Below, in pieces: positions 1-6,427 of a stretch of 11,252 nt of DNA. The notes below the pieces were generated by a model. The model ran no database searches. It worked only from the letters and a program-made list of their open reading frames with translations, and was not told the origin of the DNA. Positions within the stretch are counted from its first letter, which is position 1, and the number at the start of each line of letters is the position of its first letter. The stretch spans positions 1-11,252 of the forward strand of contig CAKTRT010000031.1 of NCBI GenBank assembly GCA_934597535.1, read 5' to 3'. This stretch comes from an uncultured Oscillospiraceae bacterium (GTDB lineage: Bacteria > Bacillota > Clostridia > Oscillospirales > Oscillospiraceae). Both the position numbers and the translations under genes were made by a program.

Positions 1-1485
1 GAGGATATCAAGTCCGGTAAAGACGGCGTGTCCTATGTGCTGGTGTTCAAACTCTCCCGTTTCGGCAGAAATGCGGCGGATGTGCTGTCCACCTTGCAGG
101 TGATGCAGGATTTCGGTGTCAATCTGATTTGTGTGGAGGATGGGATCGATTCCTCCAAGGACGCCGGGAAGCTGATGATCTCCGTTCTCTCTGCTGTGGC
201 TGAAATTGAGCGTGAAAATATCCGTGTGCAGACCATGGAGGGCAGAATCCAGAAAGCCCGTGAAGGAAAATGGAATGGCGGCTTTGCGCCTTATGGCTAC
301 AAGCTGGAAAAGGGACAACTTTTCATCAATGAGGAAGAAGCAGCGGCAATCCGCGTGATTTTTGACCAGTATGTGCATACGGATACCGGCGCAAATGGTC
401 TTGCAAAATACCTTGCAACCCACGGGATTCACAAAATTCAAAGGCAAAACGGAAAAAATCCCTTATTCGATGCAGCGTTGATCCGCAGGATTCTGAAAAA
501 TCCGGTATACTGCGGGAAAATCGCCTATGGCAGACGCCGGACGGAGAAGGTGCATGGCACCCGAAATGATTACCGGCTGGTGGAACAGGATGATTATCTG
601 CTGGTGGATGGTCTGCATGAGGGAATCGTTTCCGAAGAATTATGGCATGAGGCACAGGTCAAACTGCTGGCACAAGCGGAGAAGTACGAACATGTCAACA
701 GGGGCAAGGATACAAAAATACATCTGCTGTCCGGTATTGTGAAATGCCCGGTCTGCGGCGTAGGAATGTATGGAAACAAAAGCATCAAGCACAAGGCGGA
801 CGGCTCAAAATACAAGGATTTTTATTACTATGGCTGCAAGCACCGTACGATGACGCGCGGGCATAAATGCGACTTCAAGAAGCAGATCAATGAAGAACTG
901 CTGGACAGCGCCGTTGCTGAGGTTATCGTAAAGCTGGTAAGCAATCCGAAGTTCGCCGCCATGATGCAGGAAAAGATCAGCATGAAGGTGGATACATCTT
1001 CCATTGAGCGGGAGATCGCGGCGCATGAAAAGCAGCTTCGCCAGAGCTATTCCGTAAAGGCTCGGCTGATGGATGAGATTGATTCCCTCGACCCGGACGA
1101 CAAGCACTACATCAAACGCAAAGCAGACCTTGATGACCGGTTCTACAAGATGTATGATAAGATCGAGGATACAGAAAACCAGCTCGTTGCTGCCAGAGCC
1201 AAGAAAATGGCGATTGAGGCGGAAAAGCTGACAGGCGACAACATCTACAAGGTGCTGATTTACTTTGATAAGCTCTATTCCGTCATGGACGATCAGGAAA
1301 AGCGGCAGCTCATGGAGTCCCTCATTTCTGAAATCCAGATTTATGAGGAACGGCAGCCGAACGGCCAGTGGCTCAAGTCCATCAAGTTCAGACTTCCAAT
1401 CATTGCAGAGGATATGAGCTTGAGTTTGGACAATGATGCACATATCGAGACGGTATGTATATTGAAGAGAGGGGAGCGAGCGTGA
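1..1485 (+). CDS. Large serine recombinase (5' truncated by window edge)
   Basis: Site-specific recombinase of the large serine (resolvase/invertase) family, which integrates and excises mobile elements. The frame is open to base 1, so the N-terminus with the catalytic serine lies outside; 494 residues are visible. Visible in order: the conserved SRFGRN arginine motif (visible residues 19-24), the EIERENIRV start of the long E-helix, a recombinase domain with the GGFAPYGYKLE signature, a zinc ribbon (C249-x2-C252, then C279-x10-C290), and a charged coiled-coil-like C-terminal region. This order is standard for recombinases of clostridial integrative elements. Codon use is less GC-rich than downstream genes, in line with transfer. 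The last codons overlap the start of the next gene (GTGA at 1482-1485). Function at family level is secure; the element type and its target site are not visible. Confidence 0.95.
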   Translation, partial: EDIKSGKDGVSYVLVFKLSRFGRNAADVLSTLQVMQDFGVNLICVEDGIDSSKDAGKLMISVLSAVAEIERENIRVQTMEGRIQKAREGKWNGGFAPYGYKLEKGQLFINEEEAAAIRVIFDQYVHTDTGANGLAKYLATHGIHKIQRQNGKNPLFDAALIRRILKNPVYCGKIAYGRRRTEKVHGTRNDYRLVEQDDYLLVDGLHEGIVSEELWHEAQVKLLAQAEKYEHVNRGKDTKIHLLSGIVKCPVCGVGMYGNKSIKHKADGSKYKDFYYYGCKHRTMTRGHKCDFKKQINEELLDSAVAEVIVKLVSNPKFAAMMQEKISMKVDTSSIEREIAAHEKQLRQSYSVKARLMDEIDSLDPDDKHYIKRKADLDDRFYKMYDKIEDTENQLVAARAKKMAIEAEKLTGDNIYKVLIYFDKLYSVMDDQEKRQLMESLISEIQIYEERQPNGQWLKSIKFRLPIIAEDMSLSLDNDAHIETVCILKRGERA

Positions 1486-1769
1486 AAAAGGTCAGTCGAA
1501 AGAAAACAAGGGCTGCGATCGTGCTGCTGATCCTCAGCGTGACAAGCCTTATCATCGGGGTGCTGGTGCAGAGCACGGCAGTCTATCTGTGCGGCGCGGC
1601 TGCTTTGGCGGTATTTACGGCCGTAATGCTCCGGACGAATCGCTGCCCGGCCTGCGGCGCGTTCTTTCGCGGGCTGTGCTGGTCTGCGCCCGATGCGGGC
1701 TATTGCAGGGAATGCGGCGCGCTGATCGAGTACGACGATTATGAAGATATCGACCTGAAAAAACTATAA
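1482..1769 (+). CDS. Small membrane protein with C-terminal zinc ribbon
   Basis: A 95-residue protein of unknown function. A basic N-terminus (KKVSRKKTR) is followed by two hydrophobic segments, about residues 11-30 and 32-50, and then a cytoplasmic-type zinc ribbon (C55-x2-C58 and C75-x2-C78) with an acidic tail. I chose GTG at 1482 because GGGGAG lies about 5 bases upstream and the protein then begins with a basic stretch before the first membrane helix. An ATG at 1455 is in frame but lies deep inside the recombinase gene and has no good ribosome site. The GTG overlaps the recombinase stop, so translation is probably coupled. GC-rich codons match the host genes downstream rather than the recombinase. 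It probably heads a run with the flavoprotein gene 27 bases further on. Confidence 0.7.
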   Translation: MKKVSRKKTRAAIVLLILSVTSLIIGVLVQSTAVYLCGAAALAVFTAVMLRTNRCPACGAFFRGLCWSAPDAGYCRECGALIEYDDYEDIDLKKL

Positions 1770-1796
1770 AAACAGGATACCAATGGAGAAAGCAGC

Positions 1797-2423
1797 ATGA
1801 AAAATTTGAAGGTTTTGATGCTCAACGGCAGCCCGCACGTAAGCGGTAATACCGCCGTTGCGCTGCGGGAGATGGAGGAGGTCTTCCGCGCAAACGGCGT
1901 GGAGGTCGAGACGGTGCTCGTCGGCAATCAGGCTGTGCGCGGCTGCACGGCCTGCGGCGGATGCTACAAGCGCGGCAAGTGCATCTTTGACGATGCGGTC
2001 AACGAACTTGCGCCGAAGTTTGAGCAGGCGGACGGCCTTGTTGTGGCGAGCCCTGTCTACTATGCTTCGGCCAATGCGACGCTGATTGCCTGCCTCGACC
2101 GGCTCTTCTACAGCACGCCGTTCGACAAGATGATGAAGGTCGGCGCGAGCGTTGTCTGTGCGCGGCGCGGCGGCTGCTCGGCGACGTTCGACGAGCTGAA
2201 CAAGTATTTCACGATCTCCGGCATGCCTATCGCGTCCAGCCAGTACTGGAACAGCATCCACGGCCGCACGCCGGGCGAGGCGGAGCAGGACGGCGAGGGG
2301 CGGCAGACGATGCGCACGCTGGCGCGCAACATGACGTTTTTGATGAAGAGCATCGCGCTCGGCAAAGAGCAGTTCGGCCTGCCCGAGGTCGAGCCGCGCA
2401 TCGCCACGCACTTCATCCGCTGA
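1797..2423 (+). CDS. Flavodoxin-fold NAD(P)H oxidoreductase, iron-sulfur flavoprotein type
   Basis: A 208-residue cytoplasmic FMN protein of the NADPH-dependent FMN reductase / iron-sulfur flavoprotein family. The N-terminal beta strand and phosphate loop LNGSPHVSGNT (residues 9-19) bind FMN phosphate. A compact cysteine motif C50-x2-C53-x2-C56-x5-C62 matches the pattern that binds a [4Fe-4S] cluster in archaeal and clostridial iron-sulfur flavoproteins. The SPVYYASANATL segment (about residue 83 on) is the second flavin-contact loop of the fold. Length is normal. The ATG is preceded by GGAG at suitable distance. It starts 27 bases after the zinc-ribbon gene and ends 11 bases before the acetyltransferase gene, so the three are likely co-transcribed. 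The physiological electron acceptor cannot be read from the sequence. Confidence 0.9.
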   Translation: MKNLKVLMLNGSPHVSGNTAVALREMEEVFRANGVEVETVLVGNQAVRGCTACGGCYKRGKCIFDDAVNELAPKFEQADGLVVASPVYYASANATLIACLDRLFYSTPFDKMMKVGASVVCARRGGCSATFDELNKYFTISGMPIASSQYWNSIHGRTPGEAEQDGEGRQTMRTLARNMTFLMKSIALGKEQFGLPEVEPRIATHFIR

Positions 2424-2434
2424 GAGGGAAGCGT

Positions 2435-2878
2435 ATGGAACTGTTCGTCAAGCACTTTTCCGAGTTCACGGCGCAGGAGCTCTATGAGATCTACAGGCTG
2501 CGCGTGTCGGTCTTCGTCGTGGAGCAGAAATGCTGCTATCAGGAGGTCGATGATGCGGACAAAAACGCTTATCATGTCTGGCTGCGGGACGAGGATGGAA
2601 TCAAGGCCTATGCTCGCGTCCTGCCGCGCGGTGCGACGTTTCCGGAGGTCTCCATCGGCCGCGTGATCGCTGTGAAGCGGTGTTGCGGCATGGGGAAGAA
2701 AATCGTCGCCGCGGCCATCGGCACGGCGCGAGAGAAGCTGCACGCCGACAGGATTACGATCGAAGCGCAGACCTATGTGAAGAAGCTGTACGAGGACTTC
2801 GGCTTTCGCCGGACGTCGGAGGAGTTCTTAGAAGACGGCATCCCGCACGTGCAGATGCAGCTCGACCTGACAAAATAA
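2435..2878 (+). CDS. ElaA-like GNAT-family N-acetyltransferase
   Basis: A 147-residue single-domain acyl-CoA-dependent acetyltransferase of the GNAT fold, ElaA subgroup. Seen directly: the LYEIYRLRVSVFVVEQ helix (residues 16-31) followed by CCYQEVDDAD, typical of ElaA-like proteins; the strand VSIGRVIAV leading into the acetyl-CoA loop KRCCGMGKK (residues 81-89, a variant of the R/Q-x-x-G-x-G/A motif); and the C-terminal YEDFGFRRTSEEFLEDGIPHVQM, which matches the ElaA ending. The ATG has GAGAGGGA close upstream and lies 11 bases after the preceding stop. The substrate of ElaA proteins is not established. The gene ends against a strong terminator shared with the convergent carboxyltransferase gene. 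Confidence 0.93.
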   Translation: MELFVKHFSEFTAQELYEIYRLRVSVFVVEQKCCYQEVDDADKNAYHVWLRDEDGIKAYARVLPRGATFPEVSIGRVIAVKRCCGMGKKIVAAAIGTAREKLHADRITIEAQTYVKKLYEDFGFRRTSEEFLEDGIPHVQMQLDLTK

Positions 2879-2912
2879 AAAATTGCCCTTCCAAACGGAA
2901 GGGCAATTTTTT
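2879..2912. terminator. Bidirectional intrinsic terminator
   Basis: A perfect 14-bp stem (2879-2892 with 2897-2910) with loop AAAC. The stem is A-rich at its left base and T-rich at its right base, so each strand has a U-tract after the hairpin (2907-2912 on +, the A run at 2874-2882 on -). It lies between the convergent acetyltransferase and carboxyltransferase stop codons and can serve both. Confidence 0.93.
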
Positions 2913-2919
2913 GTGTTGC

Positions 2920-4362
2920 TTACTTGCGGGAGAACGGCGCGATGGCACACTCGTGCTTTTCACGCTTTGCGATGGGGGGCATCACGCGGAAGTCCTTCGG
3001 GTGACGAAGATTGCGGCGGTTGATGAATGCCGGCGCGACCTGCGGGAACAGCGCAAGAGAGAGAACGTCCTCCTCGCTGCGGGCAAGATCCTTAAATTCC
3101 TCGCGGTACTTGGGCAGCTCCGGCTCCAAAAGGTCGGCGGGGCGGCAGGTGATGACCTCCTCGGGCTTGATGCCTGCCTTGGCGCGGACGTCCTCGTTGA
3201 CTTTCCCGGGCAGCTTGCCGTATTCGCCGCGCAGCATGGCCTTGGACTCCTTGGGGACCATCTTGTAGCGCTCGCCGGTGATGATGTTCAGCACGGCCTG
3301 TGTGCCGACGATCTGACTGGACGGCGTGACCAGCGGGGGATAGCCAAAGTCCTCGCGCACGCGGGGGATCTCGGCGAGCACGTCGTAGTACTTGTCCTCC
3401 TTGCCCGCTTGCTTGAGCTGGGAGATGAGGTTGGAGAGCATGCCGCCGGGGACCTGATAAAGAAGAGTGTTCGTATCAACGTTGAGCACCTTGGGGTCGA
3501 GCGCGCCGGTGGACTTGAGCCGCTCGGCGACCTTGCGGAAGTGGACGGCGGCGGTGCTCATCTTGTCGAGATCGAGACCTGTGTCGCGCACGGTGCCCTT
3601 GAGCGTGGCAACAAGAGACTCCGTCGCGGGCTGGGAGGTGCCGTTGGCGAGCGGGGAGAGCGCGGTGTCCACAATGTCCACGCCTGCCATTGCGGCCATC
3701 AAATAGACCATGTCGCCGGTGCCGCTGGTGTTGTGCGTGTGCAGGTGGATGGGCATGTTCACCGTTTCCTTCAGGCGCTTGACAAGAGAGTAGGCGTCCA
3801 TCGGCAGCAGGAGGTTCGCCATGTCCTTGATGCACAGCACGTCCGCGCCCATCTGCTCAAGCTCCTTGGCGAGCTTCACGAAATAGTCCTCGTTGTGGAT
3901 GGGAGAGATGGTGTAGGAGAGGGTGGCCTCGATCTGGCCGCCATATTTTTTGGTGGATCTGATGGCCTGCTCCAGATTGCGCACATCGTTGAGTGCATCA
4001 AAGATGCGGATGATGTCGATGCCGTTTTCGATGCTCTTGGCGCAGAATTCATCGACCACATCGTCGGCATAGTGCTTATAGCCCAGAATGTTCTGCCCGC
4101 GGAAGAGCATCTGCAGCTTGGTGTGCGGCATAGCCTTGCGCAGCGCACGCAGCCGCTCCCACGGATCCTCGTCCAGAAAGCGCAGGCAGGCGTCGAACGT
4201 GGCACCGCCCCAGCATTCGAGCGAGTAATAGCCGATCGAATCGAGCACCTCGCAGGCGGGGAGCATGTCCTCAAGCGTCATGCGCGTGGCGGCCTGCGAC
4301 TGGTGCGCGTCGCGCAGAATGGTGTCGGTGATCAGCAGGGGTTTGTTCGATAAGAATTCCAT
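2920..4362 (-). CDS. Carboxyltransferase subunit, PycB / oxaloacetate decarboxylase alpha type, without biotinyl domain
   Basis: A 480-residue biotin-dependent carboxyltransferase that moves CO2 between carboxybiotin and a 2-oxo acid (pyruvate/oxaloacetate) or a related acyl-CoA. The HMG-CoA-lyase-like TIM barrel comes first: TDTILRDAHQSQAATRM (residues 12-28) has the metal-binding Asp18, CIKDMA has Lys179 in the place of the carbamylated lysine, and HLHTHN supplies the metal-binding His208 and His210. The conserved PYC/OADA domain follows. The protein stops at about 480 residues with no biotinyl MKM domain, so the carrier must be a separate protein; none is in this window. The start at 4362 gives MEFLSN, the usual family beginning; an upstream in-frame ATG at 4452 would precede the predicted promoter. 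The AGGAAAGGA ribosome site is rather far from the ATG (about 14 bases). The exact partner (decarboxylase, pyruvate carboxylase or transcarboxylase) is open. Confidence 0.93.
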   Translation of the reverse strand: MEFLSNKPLLITDTILRDAHQSQAATRMTLEDMLPACEVLDSIGYYSLECWGGATFDACLRFLDEDPWERLRALRKAMPHTKLQMLFRGQNILGYKHYADDVVDEFCAKSIENGIDIIRIFDALNDVRNLEQAIRSTKKYGGQIEATLSYTISPIHNEDYFVKLAKELEQMGADVLCIKDMANLLLPMDAYSLVKRLKETVNMPIHLHTHNTSGTGDMVYLMAAMAGVDIVDTALSPLANGTSQPATESLVATLKGTVRDTGLDLDKMSTAAVHFRKVAERLKSTGALDPKVLNVDTNTLLYQVPGGMLSNLISQLKQAGKEDKYYDVLAEIPRVREDFGYPPLVTPSSQIVGTQAVLNIITGERYKMVPKESKAMLRGEYGKLPGKVNEDVRAKAGIKPEEVITCRPADLLEPELPKYREEFKDLARSEEDVLSLALFPQVAPAFINRRNLRHPKDFRVMPPIAKREKHECAIAPFSRK

Positions 4363-4399
4363 GGCAGTATGAGGATATCCTTTCCTAAATTTAATATTC

Positions 4400-4428
4400 A
4401 GTTTAGCACAGCAGCATGGGAATGGCAA
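4400..4428 (-). promoter_or_regulatory. Predicted promoter of the carboxyltransferase gene
   Basis: On the - strand, TTGCCA (4423-4428) and TAAACT (4400-4405) are 17 bp apart, with an extended -10 TG one base upstream of the -10. It predicts transcription starting near 4393, about 30 bases before the ATG at 4362. This supports the shorter start and a monocistronic transcript. Confidence 0.6.
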
Positions 4429-4522
4429 GCGATCTTTTGTCAATGTTTTCATATTTTTATCGAATCATTCAGAAATAATGATACACCGGGCGGGAAATGC
4501 ATGAATGCGGGTCGAAGAATAC

Positions 4523-4552
4523 TTGACGGCCCTGCGGGGGATATGATATACT
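4523..4552 (+). promoter_or_regulatory. Predicted promoter of the mntP leader
   Basis: TTGACG (4523-4528) and TATACT (4547-4552) are separated by 18 bp. Transcription would begin at about 4559, which is exactly where the riboswitch P1 helix begins. Confidence 0.7.
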
Positions 4553-4558
4553 GCCTCT

Positions 4559-4662
4559 TACTTTGAGGGAGTAGATGGCGTCAGCTGCTTTGGATGGCGT
4601 GGCAAGTCAACAGACTGACCGCTTTTGCGGTCTGGCTTGTCTTAAACAACGAGACTCAAGTA
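4559..4662 (+). promoter_or_regulatory. yybP-ykoY manganese riboswitch aptamer
   Basis: The 5' segment TTTGAGGGAGTAG and the 3' segment ACGAGACTCAAG carry the conserved ends of the yybP-ykoY family. They pair as P1 (4559-4567 with 4655-4662, one bulged U). A GC hairpin, GACCGC at 4617-4622 with GCGGTC at 4627-4632, lies inside. The family is established as a Mn2+ sensor, and here it sits directly upstream of a Mn2+ exporter gene, its classic target. The call rests on motif and context, not on a covariance model. Confidence 0.88.
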
Positions 4663-4725
4663 TGGCTCCGCTGTACCTGTGTCTCTTTTCTTTTTGCTCA
4701 GGTGCGGCCACGCGCCTGATTTTTT
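4663..4725 (+). terminator. mntP: Riboswitch expression platform: terminator with competing antiterminator
   Basis: The terminator is a 9-bp stem, TCAGGTGCG (4698-4706) with CGCGCCTGA (4711-4719), loop GCCA, then six U (4720-4725), placed just before the mntP ribosome site at 4733-4737. An antiterminator can form instead: 4663-4665, 4668-4671 and 4675-4679 pair with CAGGTGCGGCCA (4699-4710), with two small bulges on the 5' side. A third helix, 4651-4662 with 4674-4685 (two mismatches), would block both P1 and the antiterminator. The logic predicted is that Mn2+ stabilises P1, frees the antiterminator and turns mntP on. Confidence 0.8.
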
Positions 4726-4744
4726 GTTGTTTGGAGGATCTACC

Positions 4745-5317
4745 GTGACATTTTTCGAGCTGTTCCTCATCGGTATCGGCCTTTCGATGGACGCTTTTGC
4801 CGTGTCGATCTGCAAGGGCCTTTCCATGCAGAAGATCGACAAGAAGTATACGCTCTGCATCGGTCTCTTTTTTGGTGGCTTCCAGGCGCTGATGCCGCTC
4901 TCCGGCTACCTTCTCGGCAGCCGGTTTTCGGGCTATATCGAGCGGTTCGACCACTGGATCGCCTTCGTCCTGCTCGCGCTGATCGGCTTCAACATGATCA
5001 AGGAGAGCCGGGAAGAGGAGAAAGTAGAGGAAAAGCCCTACGCGGGCGTCAACTTCAAGGAGCTTTTGATCCTCGCCGTCGCCACGAGCATCGACGCGCT
5101 GGCCGTCGGCGTGACGTTCGCCTTTTTGCAGGTGAACATCGTGCCCGCCGTCACGATCATTGGCTGTACGACGTTTGTGATCTCGATCGCTGGTGTGTAT
5201 GTCGGCAATGTGTTCGGCTCGCGCTACAAGAGCCGCGCCGAGCTCACCGGCGGCGTCATTCTCATTTTGATCGGGCTCAAGATCTTGCTCGAGCATTTGG
5301 GCGTGATCGCGTTTTGA
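4745..5317 (+). CDS. mntP: Manganese efflux pump MntP
   Basis: A 190-residue integral membrane exporter that removes excess Mn2+ from the cytoplasm; the length is close to E. coli MntP. Six hydrophobic segments form two related halves. Each half carries the family's acidic motif: SMDAFAVS with Asp16 and SIDALAVG with Asp117, the pair of aspartates known to matter for transport in E. coli MntP. A charged loop ([14 protein letters not shown], about residues 86-99) separates the halves. I place the start at GTG 4745, seven bases after GGAGG (4733-4737). The frame stays open further upstream, but that stretch encodes the terminator hairpin. Expression is most likely controlled by the Mn2+ riboswitch in the leader. 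The identification is strong because both protein and riboswitch point to Mn2+. Confidence 0.96.
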   Translation: MTFFELFLIGIGLSMDAFAVSICKGLSMQKIDKKYTLCIGLFFGGFQALMPLSGYLLGSRFSGYIERFDHWIAFVLLALIGFNMIKESREEEKVEEKPYAGVNFKELLILAVATSIDALAVGVTFAFLQVNIVPAVTIIGCTTFVISIAGVYVGNVFGSRYKSRAELTGGVILILIGLKILLEHLGVIAF

Positions 5318-5358
5318 CAAAATGCGGAATTGATTCCCGCACCGCTCAGAGGTGCGTA

Positions 5359-5396
5359 AAAGGGGGTGTTCTCTTTCCAAAGAGAACACCCCCTTT
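5359..5396. terminator. Long perfect inverted repeat, probable bidirectional terminator
   Basis: An 18-base arm (5359-5376) is perfectly repeated in inverse at 5379-5396, giving a 17-bp stem with a 4-base loop. Only three or four U residues follow the stem on either strand, so it is an unusually long stem with short U-tracts. It sits between the convergent mntP and XRE genes. Confidence 0.75.
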
Positions 5397-5422
5397 GTAA
5401 CTCCCGAGAGAAGGGCGTTGCA

Positions 5423-5752
5423 TTAGACGTGCTGCTGTTCAAGAAGAAAACGGAGGAAATTGTCCACGCAGGACTGATTTTCTGCCGTTAAGGCGTTCCA
5501 ATTTTTCAAATGCTCTTTTTGCTGCTCAGTCAGTAGGGAAGTTTCCTCGTCTTCCAAAAAGAACTGCGACAGAGAGATCCCAAATCCGCGGCAGATCTTC
5601 TCCAGTGTCGGGATAGAGGGAACCATGCCTTTGTTGAGCATAGTGCTAAGCGTGGAATAGGTGACCCTACTTTCCTTTGCCAGTCGATAATACGACCAGG
5701 AACGAATCTCGCAGAGCTTTTTGATACGCTCTGTCACGTTGATCTCAGACAA
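5423..5752 (-). CDS. XRE (Cro/C1-type) helix-turn-helix regulator
   Basis: A 109-residue DNA-binding protein. An HTH_XRE/Cro domain spans about residues 7-64: ERIKKLCEIRSWSYYRLAKESRVTYSTLSTML contains the helix-turn-helix (recognition helix around VTYSTLSTMLNKG), and CRGFGISLSQFF closes the domain. The C-terminal part, with LTEQQKEHLKNWNALT and ENQSCVDNFLRFLLEQQ, resembles a common small clostridial regulator group and may help dimerise. The start is TTG at 5750-5752, seven bases after AGGGGG; a stop lies in frame a few codons upstream, so no other start fits better. It is divergent from the two zinc-ribbon genes, across about 150 bp that hold their promoter and repeated TAACGA words. Control of itself and of that promoter is a reasonable inference. 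Confidence 0.9.
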   Translation of the reverse strand: MSEINVTERIKKLCEIRSWSYYRLAKESRVTYSTLSTMLNKGMVPSIPTLEKICRGFGISLSQFFLEDEETSLLTEQQKEHLKNWNALTAENQSCVDNFLRFLLEQQHV

Positions 5753-5838
5753 AAGCCAGCCCCCTTTTCACAAAATCGTATATCCATTGTACCCGCTGCC
5801 GCGAAGAATCGTTAGATTAGAACTTTAGATATATATTA

Positions 5839-5867
5839 TTGACATTATAACGAAATAACGATACAAT
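5839..5867 (+). promoter_or_regulatory. Near-consensus sigma-A promoter for the zinc-ribbon gene pair
   Basis: TTGACA (5839-5844), a 17-bp spacer and TACAAT (5862-5867), with an AT-rich stretch upstream. The spacer contains two TAACGA words 8 bp apart (5848-5853 and 5856-5861). A third copy lies inverted at 5809-5814. Such repeats around a promoter beside an XRE gene are candidate operator sites. Confidence 0.82.
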
Positions 5868-5901
5868 AGACCTGCGATCTATAAGAATGGAAGGTGAGGA
5901 T

Positions 5902-6399
5902 ATGTTTTGTGCCAAATGCGGCGCACAGGTTACGGGAAAGTTTTGCACAAATTGTGGGGCGGTCGCTTCCGTTGAGACTTTGCCGAGATCTGAGATGGAA
6001 ACGAGGGAATTCCGACTGATAAAGGCGAAAATGCTCGGTACTGTTACTTATAAGACGACAGAAACGACGGTTACGGTCAGTGATGAGATGGTCGATATCA
6101 GAATGAGTGTGCAGAAGATATTCCGAAAGCCGCAGATGACGGAGCAGCAAATCCCCATGAAAAAAATTCAAAAGGTTAGTGTTCGGACTGTCTGGGATTT
6201 CTGGGATACACTATATGCCCTCATTTTTATCGCTTTGGGCTTTTCCGCGCCGGTCCTATTTTTAGGCGCGATCGTTTGCTTGTGGTGCGGATATGGCAGG
6301 GAGATCGAGATAATCCTCGACGAGGGTGAAAAATGCCGCATCCCGGCATCGTCCGATAGCGAGACCAGCGCGCTGGTTGGCCGACTCAACAAATTGTGA
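5902..6399 (+). CDS. Zinc-ribbon membrane protein, PH-like (hypothetical)
   Basis: A 165-residue protein of unknown function. The N-terminus is a double-Cys zinc ribbon, C3-x2-C6 and C15-x2-C18. A beta-rich segment (about residues 35-98) reads like a small PH-like domain; VTYKTTETTVTVSDEMVDIRM and IPMKKIQKVSV are suggestive strands. It is interrupted by a hydrophobic stretch at about residues 102-130 that could be one long or two short membrane helices, and resumes with REIEIILDEGEKCRIPAS. I chose ATG 5902, preceded by AAGGTGA, because it starts the protein at MFCAKCG, a typical zinc-ribbon beginning; an in-frame ATG at 5887 lies 15 bases upstream with no clear ribosome site. It shares a transcript with the next gene, 28 bases away. 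The PH-like reading is a judgement by eye. Confidence 0.8.
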   Translation: MFCAKCGAQVTGKFCTNCGAVASVETLPRSEMETREFRLIKAKMLGTVTYKTTETTVTVSDEMVDIRMSVQKIFRKPQMTEQQIPMKKIQKVSVRTVWDFWDTLYALIFIALGFSAPVLFLGAIVCLWCGYGREIEIILDEGEKCRIPASSDSETSALVGRLNKL

Positions 6400-6427
6400 G
6401 AATCTATTTAGTGAAGGGGATTCTATA

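Noticed and set aside
2680..4353. A + strand open frame of more than 500 codons opposite the carboxyltransferase gene
   Set aside because: It starts inside the acetyltransferase gene, has no ribosome site and mirrors the GC-rich codons of the clearly conserved - strand carboxyltransferase; its composition is biased to Ala, Gly, His and Leu.
4369..4566. A short + strand frame between the carboxyltransferase gene and mntP
   Set aside because: It spans two divergent promoters and the start of the riboswitch and lacks a ribosome site.
4607..5389. A - strand open frame opposite mntP
   Set aside because: It runs through the riboswitch, terminator and mntP; the product is rich in Arg, Asp, Glu and His and resembles nothing, whereas MntP is clearly conserved.
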